IMG/VR virus record: IMGVR_UViG_3300030109_002952
Span: 1-24,738 of that record
Reading direction: 5' to 3' (one strand)
Origin: a virus
Length of the DNA: 24,738 bases
This document shows positions 7,213-15,600 of this stretch, piece by piece. Made by a program: the position numbers and the translations under genes. Below the pieces are notes generated by a model. The model did no database searches, had not been told where the DNA came from, and saw only the letters and a list, made by a program, of their open reading frames with translations. Each line of letters opens with the position of its first letter. Positions within the stretch are counted from its first letter, which is position 1.

Positions 7213-8454
7213 ATGGCAAAAGAAATTAAAGCTAAAGTGTTAGACACAGGTGAAGAATTATCTGTGCAAGAAAAAGAAGAAGTAGTACAAAAAAATGCAG
7301 GGTTTGATGAAGAATCAAACATGTATAAAGTTGACTACAGTAAAATTAATAACCAAGAAGATACCGTTCCAGAGCAAGTAGAAGACGCTCCAAAACAAGA
7401 AACCCCCGACGAAGTTGTTGAGGAAGTTGTTGAAGAAGTCGTTGCTGAAGAGGCCCTTGAAAACAATAAAGAGGAAGAATCGGTAGAAGAAGAATCGGTA
7501 TTACAAGAAATTACAGATGAAGAAGATTCAGCTGACGATACAGGAGTGGAAACAGGCGTTGAAGTTGCCGACCCCACACCGGAACAAAAAGAAGTATTAC
7601 CGGAAGTTGAAGCACAAGAATCAATAGACTATCCAGAAAATATCCAAGACTTAGTTAAGTTTATGAATGAAACTGGTGGAGATTTAGAAGATTATGTTGC
7701 TTTAAACAAAGATTATGAAAAGTTCGAACAAATGGATTTATTACAAGAATATTATTCTCGCAGTAAACCACATTTGTCACAAGAAGAAGTAACGTTTTTA
7801 ATTGATGATAGTTTTTCTTATGATGAAGAAATTGACGAACCTAATGATATAAAAAGAAAAAAATTAGCTTTTAAAGAAGCGGTTGCTGAGGCAAAATATC
7901 AATTAGAAAATGCTAGAGCAACATATTATAAAGAAATTAAGGCTGGGAGCAGGTTGACACCTGAGGCCCAGAAAGCTATGGATTTTTTCAATAGATATAA
8001 TGAAGAAACCGAAGCTAATCAAAAAATAACACAATCTCAAAGAGATGTGTTTAACAGTAAAACCACTTCGCTTTTTAACGATAAGTTCAAAGGTTTTGAA
8101 TATAATGTCGGGGATAAGAGATTTAGGTTTAATGTGAAGAATGTAAATGAGGTTAAAGAAACCCAGAGCGACATCAATAACTTTACTAAGAAGTTCTTGG
8201 ATAAAGAAAATAAGATGGCTGATGCTCCTGGTTATCATAAAGCTTTGTTTACCGCGATGAATTCCGATGCTATCGCTCAACACTTTTATGAACAAGGCAA
8301 GGCAGATGCTATTAAGCAATCTGTTAAGTCTGCCAAAAATATCAATATGAGTCCTAGATCAGGGCACCAAGATATTGAGGCTGGTGGAATGAAAGCAAGA
8401 GTTGTTAGCGGAGATGATTTGTCAGGAATTAAACTAAAATTAAAAAACTATTAA
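7213..8454 (+). CDS. Acidic scaffold-like head assembly protein
   Basis: A 413-residue protein between portal and capsid genes, where scaffolding proteins are normally encoded. Residues 50-135 are extremely acidic and repetitive (VVEEVVEEVVAEE, then two EEESV units) and are probably disordered. Residues 140-330 look helical, including a long charged helix around residues 215-250. The C-terminus (RSGHQDIEAGGMKARVVSG) is compact and could be the part that contacts the shell. Scaffolds guide capsid assembly and leave or are cleaved before DNA fills the head. No protease motif is visible here. The last 160 codons use AAG and C/G-ending codons much more than the first part. A head decoration or cargo protein is the main alternative. 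Confidence 0.6.
   Translation: MAKEIKAKVLDTGEELSVQEKEEVVQKNAGFDEESNMYKVDYSKINNQEDTVPEQVEDAPKQETPDEVVEEVVEEVVAEEALENNKEEESVEEESVLQEITDEEDSADDTGVETGVEVADPTPEQKEVLPEVEAQESIDYPENIQDLVKFMNETGGDLEDYVALNKDYEKFEQMDLLQEYYSRSKPHLSQEEVTFLIDDSFSYDEEIDEPNDIKRKKLAFKEAVAEAKYQLENARATYYKEIKAGSRLTPEAQKAMDFFNRYNEETEANQKITQSQRDVFNSKTTSLFNDKFKGFEYNVGDKRFRFNVKNVNEVKETQSDINNFTKKFLDKENKMADAPGYHKALFTAMNSDAIAQHFYEQGKADAIKQSVKSAKNINMSPRSGHQDIEAGGMKARVVSGDDLSGIKLKLKNY
7411..7446 (+). repeat. Three 12-bp imperfect tandem units in the scaffold-like gene
   Basis: Units at 7411-7422, 7423-7434 and 7435-7446 start GAAGTTGTT, GAAGTTGTT and GAAGTCGTT and encode EVVE, EVVE and EVVA. Nearby, 7471-7485 and 7486-7500 are two 15-bp copies differing by one base (GAGGAAGAATCGGTA and GAAGAAGAATCGGTA), encoding EEESV twice. 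In-frame tandem duplication explains the acidic low-complexity region and suggests its length varies among relatives. Confidence 0.85.
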
Positions 8455-8467
8455 AAACTTTTGAAAA

Positions 8468-9940
8468 ATGGCAAATAATGTTTCATTTGCTGGCCCAGCG
8501 GCCGGCAGTTTAGTTAGCCCAGCAACTCAAAAAGTAACGCTGTCGTCTAACTATTTAAATTTTCATGGTACAGATGGAAAAAATTGGTCACAACAATTTT
8601 TACCTGAATTGTACGCTCAGGAGGTAGAAAGGTACGGTAACCGTTCTGTTTCTTCATTCTTGAGAATGGTAGGTGCTGAAATGCCTATGGCTTCTGACCA
8701 AGTTATTTGGTCTGAGCAAGGTAGATTACACCTAGCTTATAATGGTACTGTAGATGTAGTTACTGGTATAGTTACTGCAATTACAGGAATTGACTCAGGT
8801 GCAACAGAAGCTCACGCAGTTAGAAAAGGAGCAACTGTAGTAGCTGTAGTAGAAGGAGTAGTATTTAAAGCTCGTGTTAATAAAGGGATCGAAGATGCCA
8901 CTGCAGATTATGCTAATGGTGTTAAATTAGACCTTATGCCTTATGGAGCTGAAAATATTAATGACTTAGCTGGAACATCAGCTACAGGTAGTAAAGCTAT
9001 CAAGTTCTTTGTATACGGTTCTGAATTTGGAAAAGGAACTGATTCTATGACTAACGCTATTGAACCAAACTTTAAATCATTTACTAACAGACCAATTATT
9101 ATCAAAGATCACTTTGAGGTTTCTGGTTCTGATACAGCTCAAATTGGTTGGGTTGAAGTAAGTGGTGAGTCTGGAGCAGCAGGTTACTTATGGTATATGA
9201 AGGCTGAAGGTGATACTAGAGTAAGATTTGAAGACTATTTAGAAATGTCAATGATTGAAGCAGAAAAGGTGGCTACATCTGGAACTGCAACTGCTGATTC
9301 CCAGCTTCATGATTTAACAGGTGGTGGTGTTCAAGGTACTGAGGGTCTTTTATCCGCTATTGGTTCTAGAGGTATTGTATCAACTAATCAATTTGATTCA
9401 GGTGCAGTATTATCGGAATTTGATGATCTATTAAAAGAACTAGATAAGCAAGGAGCTATTGAAGAGAACATGATGTTCTTAAATAGAGACGCAAATCTAG
9501 TTGTTGATGATTTATTAGCTGGATTAAACCCTAATATTTCAACAGGTGTAAATTACGGTGTATTTGAAAACTCTGCTGACATGGCACTTAACTTAGGATT
9601 CTCTGGATTTAGAAGAGGTTCTTATGACTTTTATAAAACTGACTGGAAATATCTTAACGATAAATCTACAAGAGGTTTAGTAGGAGGATTAAAAGGACTT
9701 TTAGTACCAGCTGGTACATCTTCAGTGTATGACCAAATGTTAGGTAAAAATGTTAGAAGACCTTTCTTACACGTAAGATATAGAGCATCTGAAACTGATG
9801 ATAGAAGAATGAAATCATGGATTACTGGTTCTGTAGGTGGAGCATCTACAACTGGTAAAGATAACATGGAAGTTCACTATCTTTCAGAAAGATGTCTAGT
9901 AGTACAAGCTGCTAACAACTTTATCAGATTTGACTCTTAA
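8468..9940 (+). CDS. Major capsid protein
   Basis: A 490-residue protein following the scaffold-like gene, the expected site and size for an HK97-fold shell protein. The N-terminus (VSFAGPAAGSLVSPATQ, then FLPELYAQEVERYGNRSV) resembles capsid proteins of uncultured marine podoviruses and flavobacterial phages that I recall. A variable beta-rich stretch (residues 85-210, Gly/Ala/Val/Thr-rich) looks like an insertion or surface domain. The C-terminal half (residues 305-490) is conserved-looking, with a helical spine segment (FDDLLKELDKQGAIEENMMF) and a final beta strand set. Codons are richer in GGT, GCT and GTA than the neighbours, as often seen in abundant virion proteins. A strong terminator follows within 11 bases of the stop. 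There is no Shine-Dalgarno sequence, only an A-rich leader (GAAAAATGG). Confidence 0.88.
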   Translation: MANNVSFAGPAAGSLVSPATQKVTLSSNYLNFHGTDGKNWSQQFLPELYAQEVERYGNRSVSSFLRMVGAEMPMASDQVIWSEQGRLHLAYNGTVDVVTGIVTAITGIDSGATEAHAVRKGATVVAVVEGVVFKARVNKGIEDATADYANGVKLDLMPYGAENINDLAGTSATGSKAIKFFVYGSEFGKGTDSMTNAIEPNFKSFTNRPIIIKDHFEVSGSDTAQIGWVEVSGESGAAGYLWYMKAEGDTRVRFEDYLEMSMIEAEKVATSGTATADSQLHDLTGGGVQGTEGLLSAIGSRGIVSTNQFDSGAVLSEFDDLLKELDKQGAIEENMMFLNRDANLVVDDLLAGLNPNISTGVNYGVFENSADMALNLGFSGFRRGSYDFYKTDWKYLNDKSTRGLVGGLKGLLVPAGTSSVYDQMLGKNVRRPFLHVRYRASETDDRRMKSWITGSVGGASTTGKDNMEVHYLSERCLVVQAANNFIRFDS

Positions 9941-9950
9941 TACTTAATTT

Positions 9951-9992
9951 AAAAGGAATGGGTGCTTCGGCACCCTGCCCTTTTTATTTTTA
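9951..9992 (+). terminator. Rho-independent terminator after the major capsid gene
   Basis: GGGTGC (9960-9965), loop TTCG (9966-9969) and GCACCC (9970-9975) form a perfect six-pair stem with the very stable UUCG tetraloop. Below it, AAAAGG (9951-9956) pairs with CCTTTT (9979-9984) across a small 3x3 internal loop, and a T-rich run follows (TTTTTATTTTT). It would end or attenuate transcription of the head genes, leaving the capsid gene as the last gene of that transcript. Confidence 0.93.
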
Positions 9993-10011
9993 ACTTTTAT
10001 TATATTATATC

Positions 10012-10797
10012 ATGGAAAAAACAAAAACGACTAAGGTTGTAGAACCTGTAGTAGAAAAGGCTGTGGCACCTAAAATAAAAAAGTCACAATTTGTAGATAA
10101 ATTATATGAACTAACAATAGGTGAATCTCCTATAGTTTATATGATAAAAAGTAGAGGATGTTTATGGTTTGACAAAGAACTAGGCTATGAAAGAGAAATT
10201 AAATATTGTGAAAATCAAAAAACAATATTTGCTGATGAAATGAAAGGCCCAGAAAGATTAACCCATGTTGTTTTTAGGGACGGACAATTATATGTTCCTA
10301 AAGAAAAACAAACTTTGCAAAAATATTTAGCACACCACCCAGATTTAAATAAAAAATTTAAAGAACATAATCCAGTACAAATAGCAGAAAATGATATTGA
10401 CTATTTAGAAATGGAAATTAAAGCTTTAAATTTAGCTCAATCTTTAGAATTGGATCATATTGAAGCAATTTTAAGAGCTGAGATTGGAAATGGAGTGTCT
10501 AAGATGACTTCTAAAGAACTTAAAAGAGATTGCTTGCTATTTGCTAGAAGAAATCCTTCTTTGTTCTTAGAATTAGCTAATGATGAAAATCTAAATATTA
10601 GAAATGTAGGTATAAAAGCAACAGAACAAGGTATTATTAAACTATCTAATGACCAAAGAACATTTATGTGGGGGTCAACTGATAGAAAATTAATTAAAGT
10701 TCCATTTGATGAAAACCCATATTCAGCATTAGCAGCTTACTTTAAAACCGATGACGGAATTGAAGTATTTCAAAATATTGAAAAAAAATTAAAGTAA
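10012..10797 (+). CDS. Conserved structural-region protein, unknown function
   Basis: A 261-residue protein between the capsid terminator and the neck genes. Residues 1-30 are Lys/Val/Pro-rich and probably flexible (KTTKVVEPVVEKAVAPKIKK). Residues 31-110 look beta-rich (IVYMIKSRGCLWF; THVVFRDGQLYVP), and residues 120-200 are helical (LEMEIKALNLAQSLELDHIEAIL). The C-terminus has more strands and a closing helix. There is no signal peptide, membrane segment or known catalytic motif. Genes in this place in related phages encode head accessory or neck proteins; head decoration, head-completion or head-fibre roles all fit, and none can be chosen from sequence. The start ATG lies in TATTATATCATGG, with no Shine-Dalgarno sequence. 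Confidence 0.7.
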   Translation: MEKTKTTKVVEPVVEKAVAPKIKKSQFVDKLYELTIGESPIVYMIKSRGCLWFDKELGYEREIKYCENQKTIFADEMKGPERLTHVVFRDGQLYVPKEKQTLQKYLAHHPDLNKKFKEHNPVQIAENDIDYLEMEIKALNLAQSLELDHIEAILRAEIGNGVSKMTSKELKRDCLLFARRNPSLFLELANDENLNIRNVGIKATEQGIIKLSNDQRTFMWGSTDRKLIKVPFDENPYSALAAYFKTDDGIEVFQNIEKKLK

Positions 10798-10802
10798 AGC
10801 AA

Positions 10803-10843
10803 TTGTAGGAAAAGGCCTGCGATTGTGGGCCTTTAACCTATAA
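10803..10843 (+). terminator. Two-part hairpin, possible weak terminator or RNA processing element
   Basis: AAAGGCC (10811-10817) pairs perfectly with GGCCTTT (10828-10834) around a 10-base loop. Outside a short bulge, TTGTAGG (10803-10809) pairs with CCTATAA (10837-10843), including one G-U pair. It fills most of the 56-base gap between two genes. Only three Ts end the inner stem and no clear U-tract follows, so read-through is likely. It may instead stabilise an mRNA end or act as a pause. Confidence 0.6.
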
Positions 10844-10853
10844 CAATAATATA

Positions 10854-11561
10854 ATGGCAGTAAACGTAAACACAGTATACCAAAGAGTGTTAGCTATAAC
10901 TAACAAAGAACAACGAGGATATATTACTCCTCAGGAATTTAACACAATGGCCAATCAAGCTCAGTTAGATATATTTGAGCAATACTTTTATGATTTAAAT
11001 CAATTTAGCAGAATACCTGGAAATCAAACAGAATATTCTGATATAATGGAAATCTTAGAAGAAAAAATAAGTATATTTGAAAAAGTATTAATATCAGTTT
11101 CTGGAGGCACTACCTTACCAGCTGATTTATACAGATTAGGTTCTATATTAACGAACTGTCCTACATGTAGAGAAGCAGAGCAAGTATCTCAAAAAGAATG
11201 GCTATATCTTCAAAAATCACCTATTGCTCAACCATCAAATGAATTTCCTATATTTATAAGAGACAACGCTGGGATAAAAGTATATGGTGATGTTAATACA
11301 ACTACAAATTTAGCAACACAAATAACTAGTAATGTTTATGCTAATTATGTAAAAGTACCCGCAACAGTATCATGGACTGCAAACTCAACAACAGGATTAT
11401 ACGATTCAGCTAGCTCAGTTAATTTTGAACTACATGAATCTGAAGAAACAGAATTAGTTAATAAGATATTAGCATTGGCTGGTATATTATTAAAAGATGG
11501 CAATCTTTACCAAACAGGATCAGCCGAAGAAATGAAGGATATACAACAAGAAAAAGCATAA
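10854..11561 (+). CDS. Putative neck / head-tail connector (ring) protein
   Basis: A 235-residue protein with a helical N-terminal part (residues 1-85). It begins NTVYQRVLAITNKEQRGYITPQEFNTMANQAQLDIFEQYF, where the Tyr-Ile-Thr-Pro-x-Glu-Phe turn and following helix recall adaptor proteins of marine podoviruses. The middle (residues 80-185) is beta-rich and hydrophobic, and the C-terminus returns to helix (ELVNKILALAGILL). Adaptor or ring proteins bind under the portal and carry the tail. Its place between head and tail genes, size and helix-strand-helix layout fit. Cys103 and Cys107 in TNCPTCREAE form a CxxxC-like pair, but no matching second pair is seen, so zinc binding is doubtful. The start follows AATAATATAATGG without a Shine-Dalgarno sequence. 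Confidence 0.6.
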   Translation: MAVNVNTVYQRVLAITNKEQRGYITPQEFNTMANQAQLDIFEQYFYDLNQFSRIPGNQTEYSDIMEILEEKISIFEKVLISVSGGTTLPADLYRLGSILTNCPTCREAEQVSQKEWLYLQKSPIAQPSNEFPIFIRDNAGIKVYGDVNTTTNLATQITSNVYANYVKVPATVSWTANSTTGLYDSASSVNFELHESEETELVNKILALAGILLKDGNLYQTGSAEEMKDIQQEKA

Positions 11562-11564
11562 TAA

Positions 11565-12677
11565 ATGGGATTTATAAATCAAACACATTATCAGTATTAT
11601 ACTCCGGGGGAAAAATTTACAGCAACAGCTAATCAAACCGAGTTTCAATTAACAATGGACCCCTTGCCATCAAACAAATCATTTATTATTGTTTTTATAA
11701 ATGGCTCCGAGGTAGACGATAATATATATAACTATGCATCAACCGGGAGTAATGCAGGTAAAGTAATATTTACAACTGGTAATCAAAGAGCGGCTGGAGA
11801 TGTTGTAGAAATTAAGTTAACAACACCAGTAGGCGGTTATAGGTATATATCTTTATCAGATATAGTTAATAATTTTATGATTTCTTATGTTGGTAAAGAT
11901 AAAATAATACCTAGAGTTAAAAGAACAGATGTTTTATTTCATGCTAAAAGAGGTCTACAAGAATTCAGTTATGATTTAACCAAGGTAGAAAAAATACAAG
12001 AAGTTGAAGTTGGTAATTCTTTATCAATATTAATGCCACAAGATTATGTAGATTATGTCCAAATATCCAGAATTGACAAAGCAGGCGTAGAAAGACCTTT
12101 ATATCCTATAAGATATACATCTATACCAACAGAATCTATATTACAAGACTCAGATGCGGAATATTTATTTGATGATGACGATAGTTTATTAACTCAGACC
12201 CCGGTTACACAAACAAGATTTAAAGATACTAATACCGGTAATTTTACAGGATTATTTAATAGCGATGTAGAAAATGACTTAGAAAGAGCACATGAAAGAA
12301 TATCTGAATACGGCGGAAGATTTGGGTTAAATCCAGAAACTGCTCAAAAAAATGGTAATTTTATGATAGATGAATTAAATGGTAAATTTCATTTTACATC
12401 TGATTTAGCTAATGCTGTAATAACAATAAAATATATTTCAGACAGTATGGGAACTGATTCTGAAATGAAAGTACATAAGTTTGCAGAAGAAGCTTTATAT
12501 AAACATATTGTATATTCTATAGTAAGTGCTAGAACAAATTTTCCAGAGTATGTAATTCAAAGATATAAAAGAGATAGATTTGCATCAATGAGAAACGCAA
12601 AATTAAGATTAGCAAACCTCAACCCTAGAGAGTTAGCTCAAGTAATGAGAAATAAATCTAAAGTAATAAAACACTAA
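11565..12677 (+). CDS. Putative tail-tube/ring protein with N-terminal beta-sandwich domain
   Basis: A 370-residue protein starting three bases after the previous stop. Residues 12-88 read as a fibre-like beta domain (ATANQTEFQLT, SFIIVFINGSEVDD, GDVVEIKL), resembling small domains near phage tail-fibre N-termini. Residues 95-150 (LSDIVNNFMISYVGKDK, LFHAKRGLQEFSYDL) begin a second, helical/beta part like neck or tail-tube proteins of marine phages. An Asp cluster (FDDDDS) at about residues 204-209 is probably a surface loop. The C-terminus is basic and helical (FPEYVIQRYKRDRFASMRNAKLRLA). A ring protein joining the connector to the tail is the simplest role. The N-terminal domain could anchor the fibre; that is inference. 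Confidence 0.6.
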   Translation: MGFINQTHYQYYTPGEKFTATANQTEFQLTMDPLPSNKSFIIVFINGSEVDDNIYNYASTGSNAGKVIFTTGNQRAAGDVVEIKLTTPVGGYRYISLSDIVNNFMISYVGKDKIIPRVKRTDVLFHAKRGLQEFSYDLTKVEKIQEVEVGNSLSILMPQDYVDYVQISRIDKAGVERPLYPIRYTSIPTESILQDSDAEYLFDDDDSLLTQTPVTQTRFKDTNTGNFTGLFNSDVENDLERAHERISEYGGRFGLNPETAQKNGNFMIDELNGKFHFTSDLANAVITIKYISDSMGTDSEMKVHKFAEEALYKHIVYSIVSARTNFPEYVIQRYKRDRFASMRNAKLRLANLNPRELAQVMRNKSKVIKH

Positions 12678-12680
12678 AGT

Positions 12681-15600
12681 ATGCCAGAAATTAAAAATGC
12701 TTTTATACAGGGTAAAATGAATAAAGACCTTGATGAAAGATTGATTCCTAATGGTGAATATAGAGACGCTGTAAATGTTGACGTTGACTTTTCAGAGGGT
12801 AGTGATGTTGGCGCGTTAAGAAGTATTTTAGGTAATACCCAAAGAGATACAATAAGTTTATCTAGTGCAAAATGTATTGGTACTGTAAAAGATATTAAAA
12901 ATAATAAAATATATTGGTTTATTACATCTTCAGCAAAAGATTTAATAGCAGAATGGGATTATCAAGCAAACACATACGATACAATAATAGTTGATAGTGG
13001 AAGCGTATTAAATTTTAATACTAGTAATTTTATAACTGGAGCAAATGTTATTGATGGTATTTTATTTTTTACAGATAATTTAAATGAACCCAGACAAGTT
13101 GATATTGAATATTGGAGAAGTCAAACTTCAGGCTCTACTGGTACAAGCACAGGTTTAACAGCTGAAAGGATAAACGTTATTAAAAAGTCGCCACAGGCTG
13201 CGCCTGGATTAACTATGAGTAGTTCTACAAGAGGTGGGGCTGGTACTGAAGGGGGTAATACGGTAACTTGTACTATTAATTTAGCGGCTAGCAGCGGTAG
13301 TGGGTTACAAAACGCAAAAGACTCTGGGGCAACAGTGTCTGGTACATTTAGTGCTGATCCCACATATCTTGCAAATGATGTTATAGTATTTACTTTTGAT
13401 TTTGTTGCAGCGGATGGCGTAATAACTAAAACAGAAGCTAGAATAAAAATGGCTTCAAATTACGGGGGAGGCACAAGTTTTACAGGCGCTGAAATATTAA
13501 CAATAAGTAAACAAGTTAGGGGTGCGGCTGTAGCTTATACATGTATATTACAAGAAGATAACCCTCTTTTTGAATTAAAATTTCCAAGATTTTCATATAG
13601 ATATAAATATAATAATGGTCAATATTCGTGCTTGGCACCATTTTCTAATGCTGCATTTTTACCTGATAGTACTGTTGGTTCAGGTTCTGGTTTTGAATAT
13701 GATGCAGAAGATGGTTATAATAAAGCAATGGTAAATACACTGCGCTCGTTAACACTTACAAATTTAGATAGTAATATACATGCGGATGTTGATGAGATTG
13801 ATGTAATATATAGAGAATCCGTGGGAACAAATGTATATATTGTAGATACTATAAAAAGACAATCAAATAACAGTATTGCTAATACATTTGAAGTAAAAGA
13901 TGAACAAATATTTAAAGTATTACCATCAAATCAATTACTAAGATTATTTGACAGTGTGCCTAAAAAGGCAAAGTCACAAGATATAACAGCAAATAGATTA
14001 ATATATGGTAATTATACACATCAATTTGATTTACCTGTTACACCTATTACATTTGATATTGGTTTAAGGAATAGATATGACCCTACTGATTCTAATAGAA
14101 ATGAAAGACAATCTATGAAGTCTAATAGAACTTACCAAGTGGGTGTTGTATATATGGATCAATACGGTAGACAAACTCCGGTTCTTACAGATAAGACTGG
14201 TATTATAAAAATACCACAAGGGCAAGCTAAAAATATGACGCAATTAATGGCTAAAATAACTTCTTCAGCCCCGTCTTTTGCAACAAATTATAGATATTTT
14301 ATTAAAGAAATTTCATCTATACAATATAATTTATGTGCTGATAGTTTTTATCAAGATGATCAAGGTTATGTATATGTATCATTTCCATCAGCAGAAATTA
14401 ATAAAGTTGATGTTGATGATATATTAATTTTAAAGAAAAAAACAGGTAATAATCCATCTGAAATTACAGATAAATTTAAAGTATTAGACAAGCTTACAAC
14501 TCCTCCACAGTTCTTAGCGAAGCCTATGAAAGAAGACTATAGGCCGTCATCATTTGGTTTTAGTAGAAATTTTGAGCAAGACCACAATCAAACTAAAATA
14601 AAACCAGGTTCAACACCTGTGCCAGATAAAAACAGGGTTACAATAAGAACTGCATTTAATATTGGTGAATTAAAAATAGCAAGTGATACTGCAAAATTTA
14701 CAGCAATGCCCACATCTTTTTTTGAAACCGACGCAGGGTCAGGACATGGTGTTTCAAAAGACGCATATGCTGCTTTTAGCCCGGGTAAAAAAGTTAAATT
14801 TATATGTGGAGATGATGAAAGTAAAGTTTATGAAGTAAAATCAAAAGAAGTAAACTTTAATGGCAATGATGATATTGAATTACATTTTACTGAAGAATTT
14901 GGTAATGATGTTATAGCTTTATATGAAGATTACGAAAATAACCCTACAACAACAGAATTAAGAAAGGGTGTTAAATTAGTCAGTCTTAAAGAAATTGATG
15001 AAAGCGGTAATCCAGAATTTGAAGGTAGATTTTTTTTAAAATTAAAAGCTGATACTAATTTAATAAATGAATTAAGAGGTGAAACTACTAATGTTCAAAA
15101 CTTAAAAGCAATTAGCACAATATCTTTAGATGGTGATGAAGATGATGATGACCCAAGACAATTACATTTTTTATGCGGTGGTAATGCCGGTGAAAATACT
15201 TCTTCTTCATCTGTTAGAAATGCAGTTGTTACAGCAGGTGGGTGGTCAACAACATCAGGGCATGTTGGATGGGACAATACTAACCATGGTGGTGAATTAT
15301 TAAATGCTAATTATCATTTTGCTATAAGAACCGATAAAGATTATTCAGACGCAAATTCATCTTATGGTTCACTTCCTTTTTTAACAAATTTAAAAGCTGG
15401 TAATTATTTAAGGTTTGATAATGGCCCAGCTGCAGATTCAAACTATTATAAAATAGAAAAAGTATTTCATTATCAGGAATCAAGTGGTAATAGAAGAGTA
15501 TATGGTATTAGTCTAGATACAAATTTAACGCAAAGATTAAGAAGACAAGGTGAAGATGGTGTTTCAAATGTTATGCAAATAACAGTGTATGAAGTTGGTT

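Noticed and set aside
7903-8319. Minus-strand ORF of 138 codons
   Set aside because: Lies wholly opposite the scaffold-like gene, and its translation shows no recognisable family or start context.
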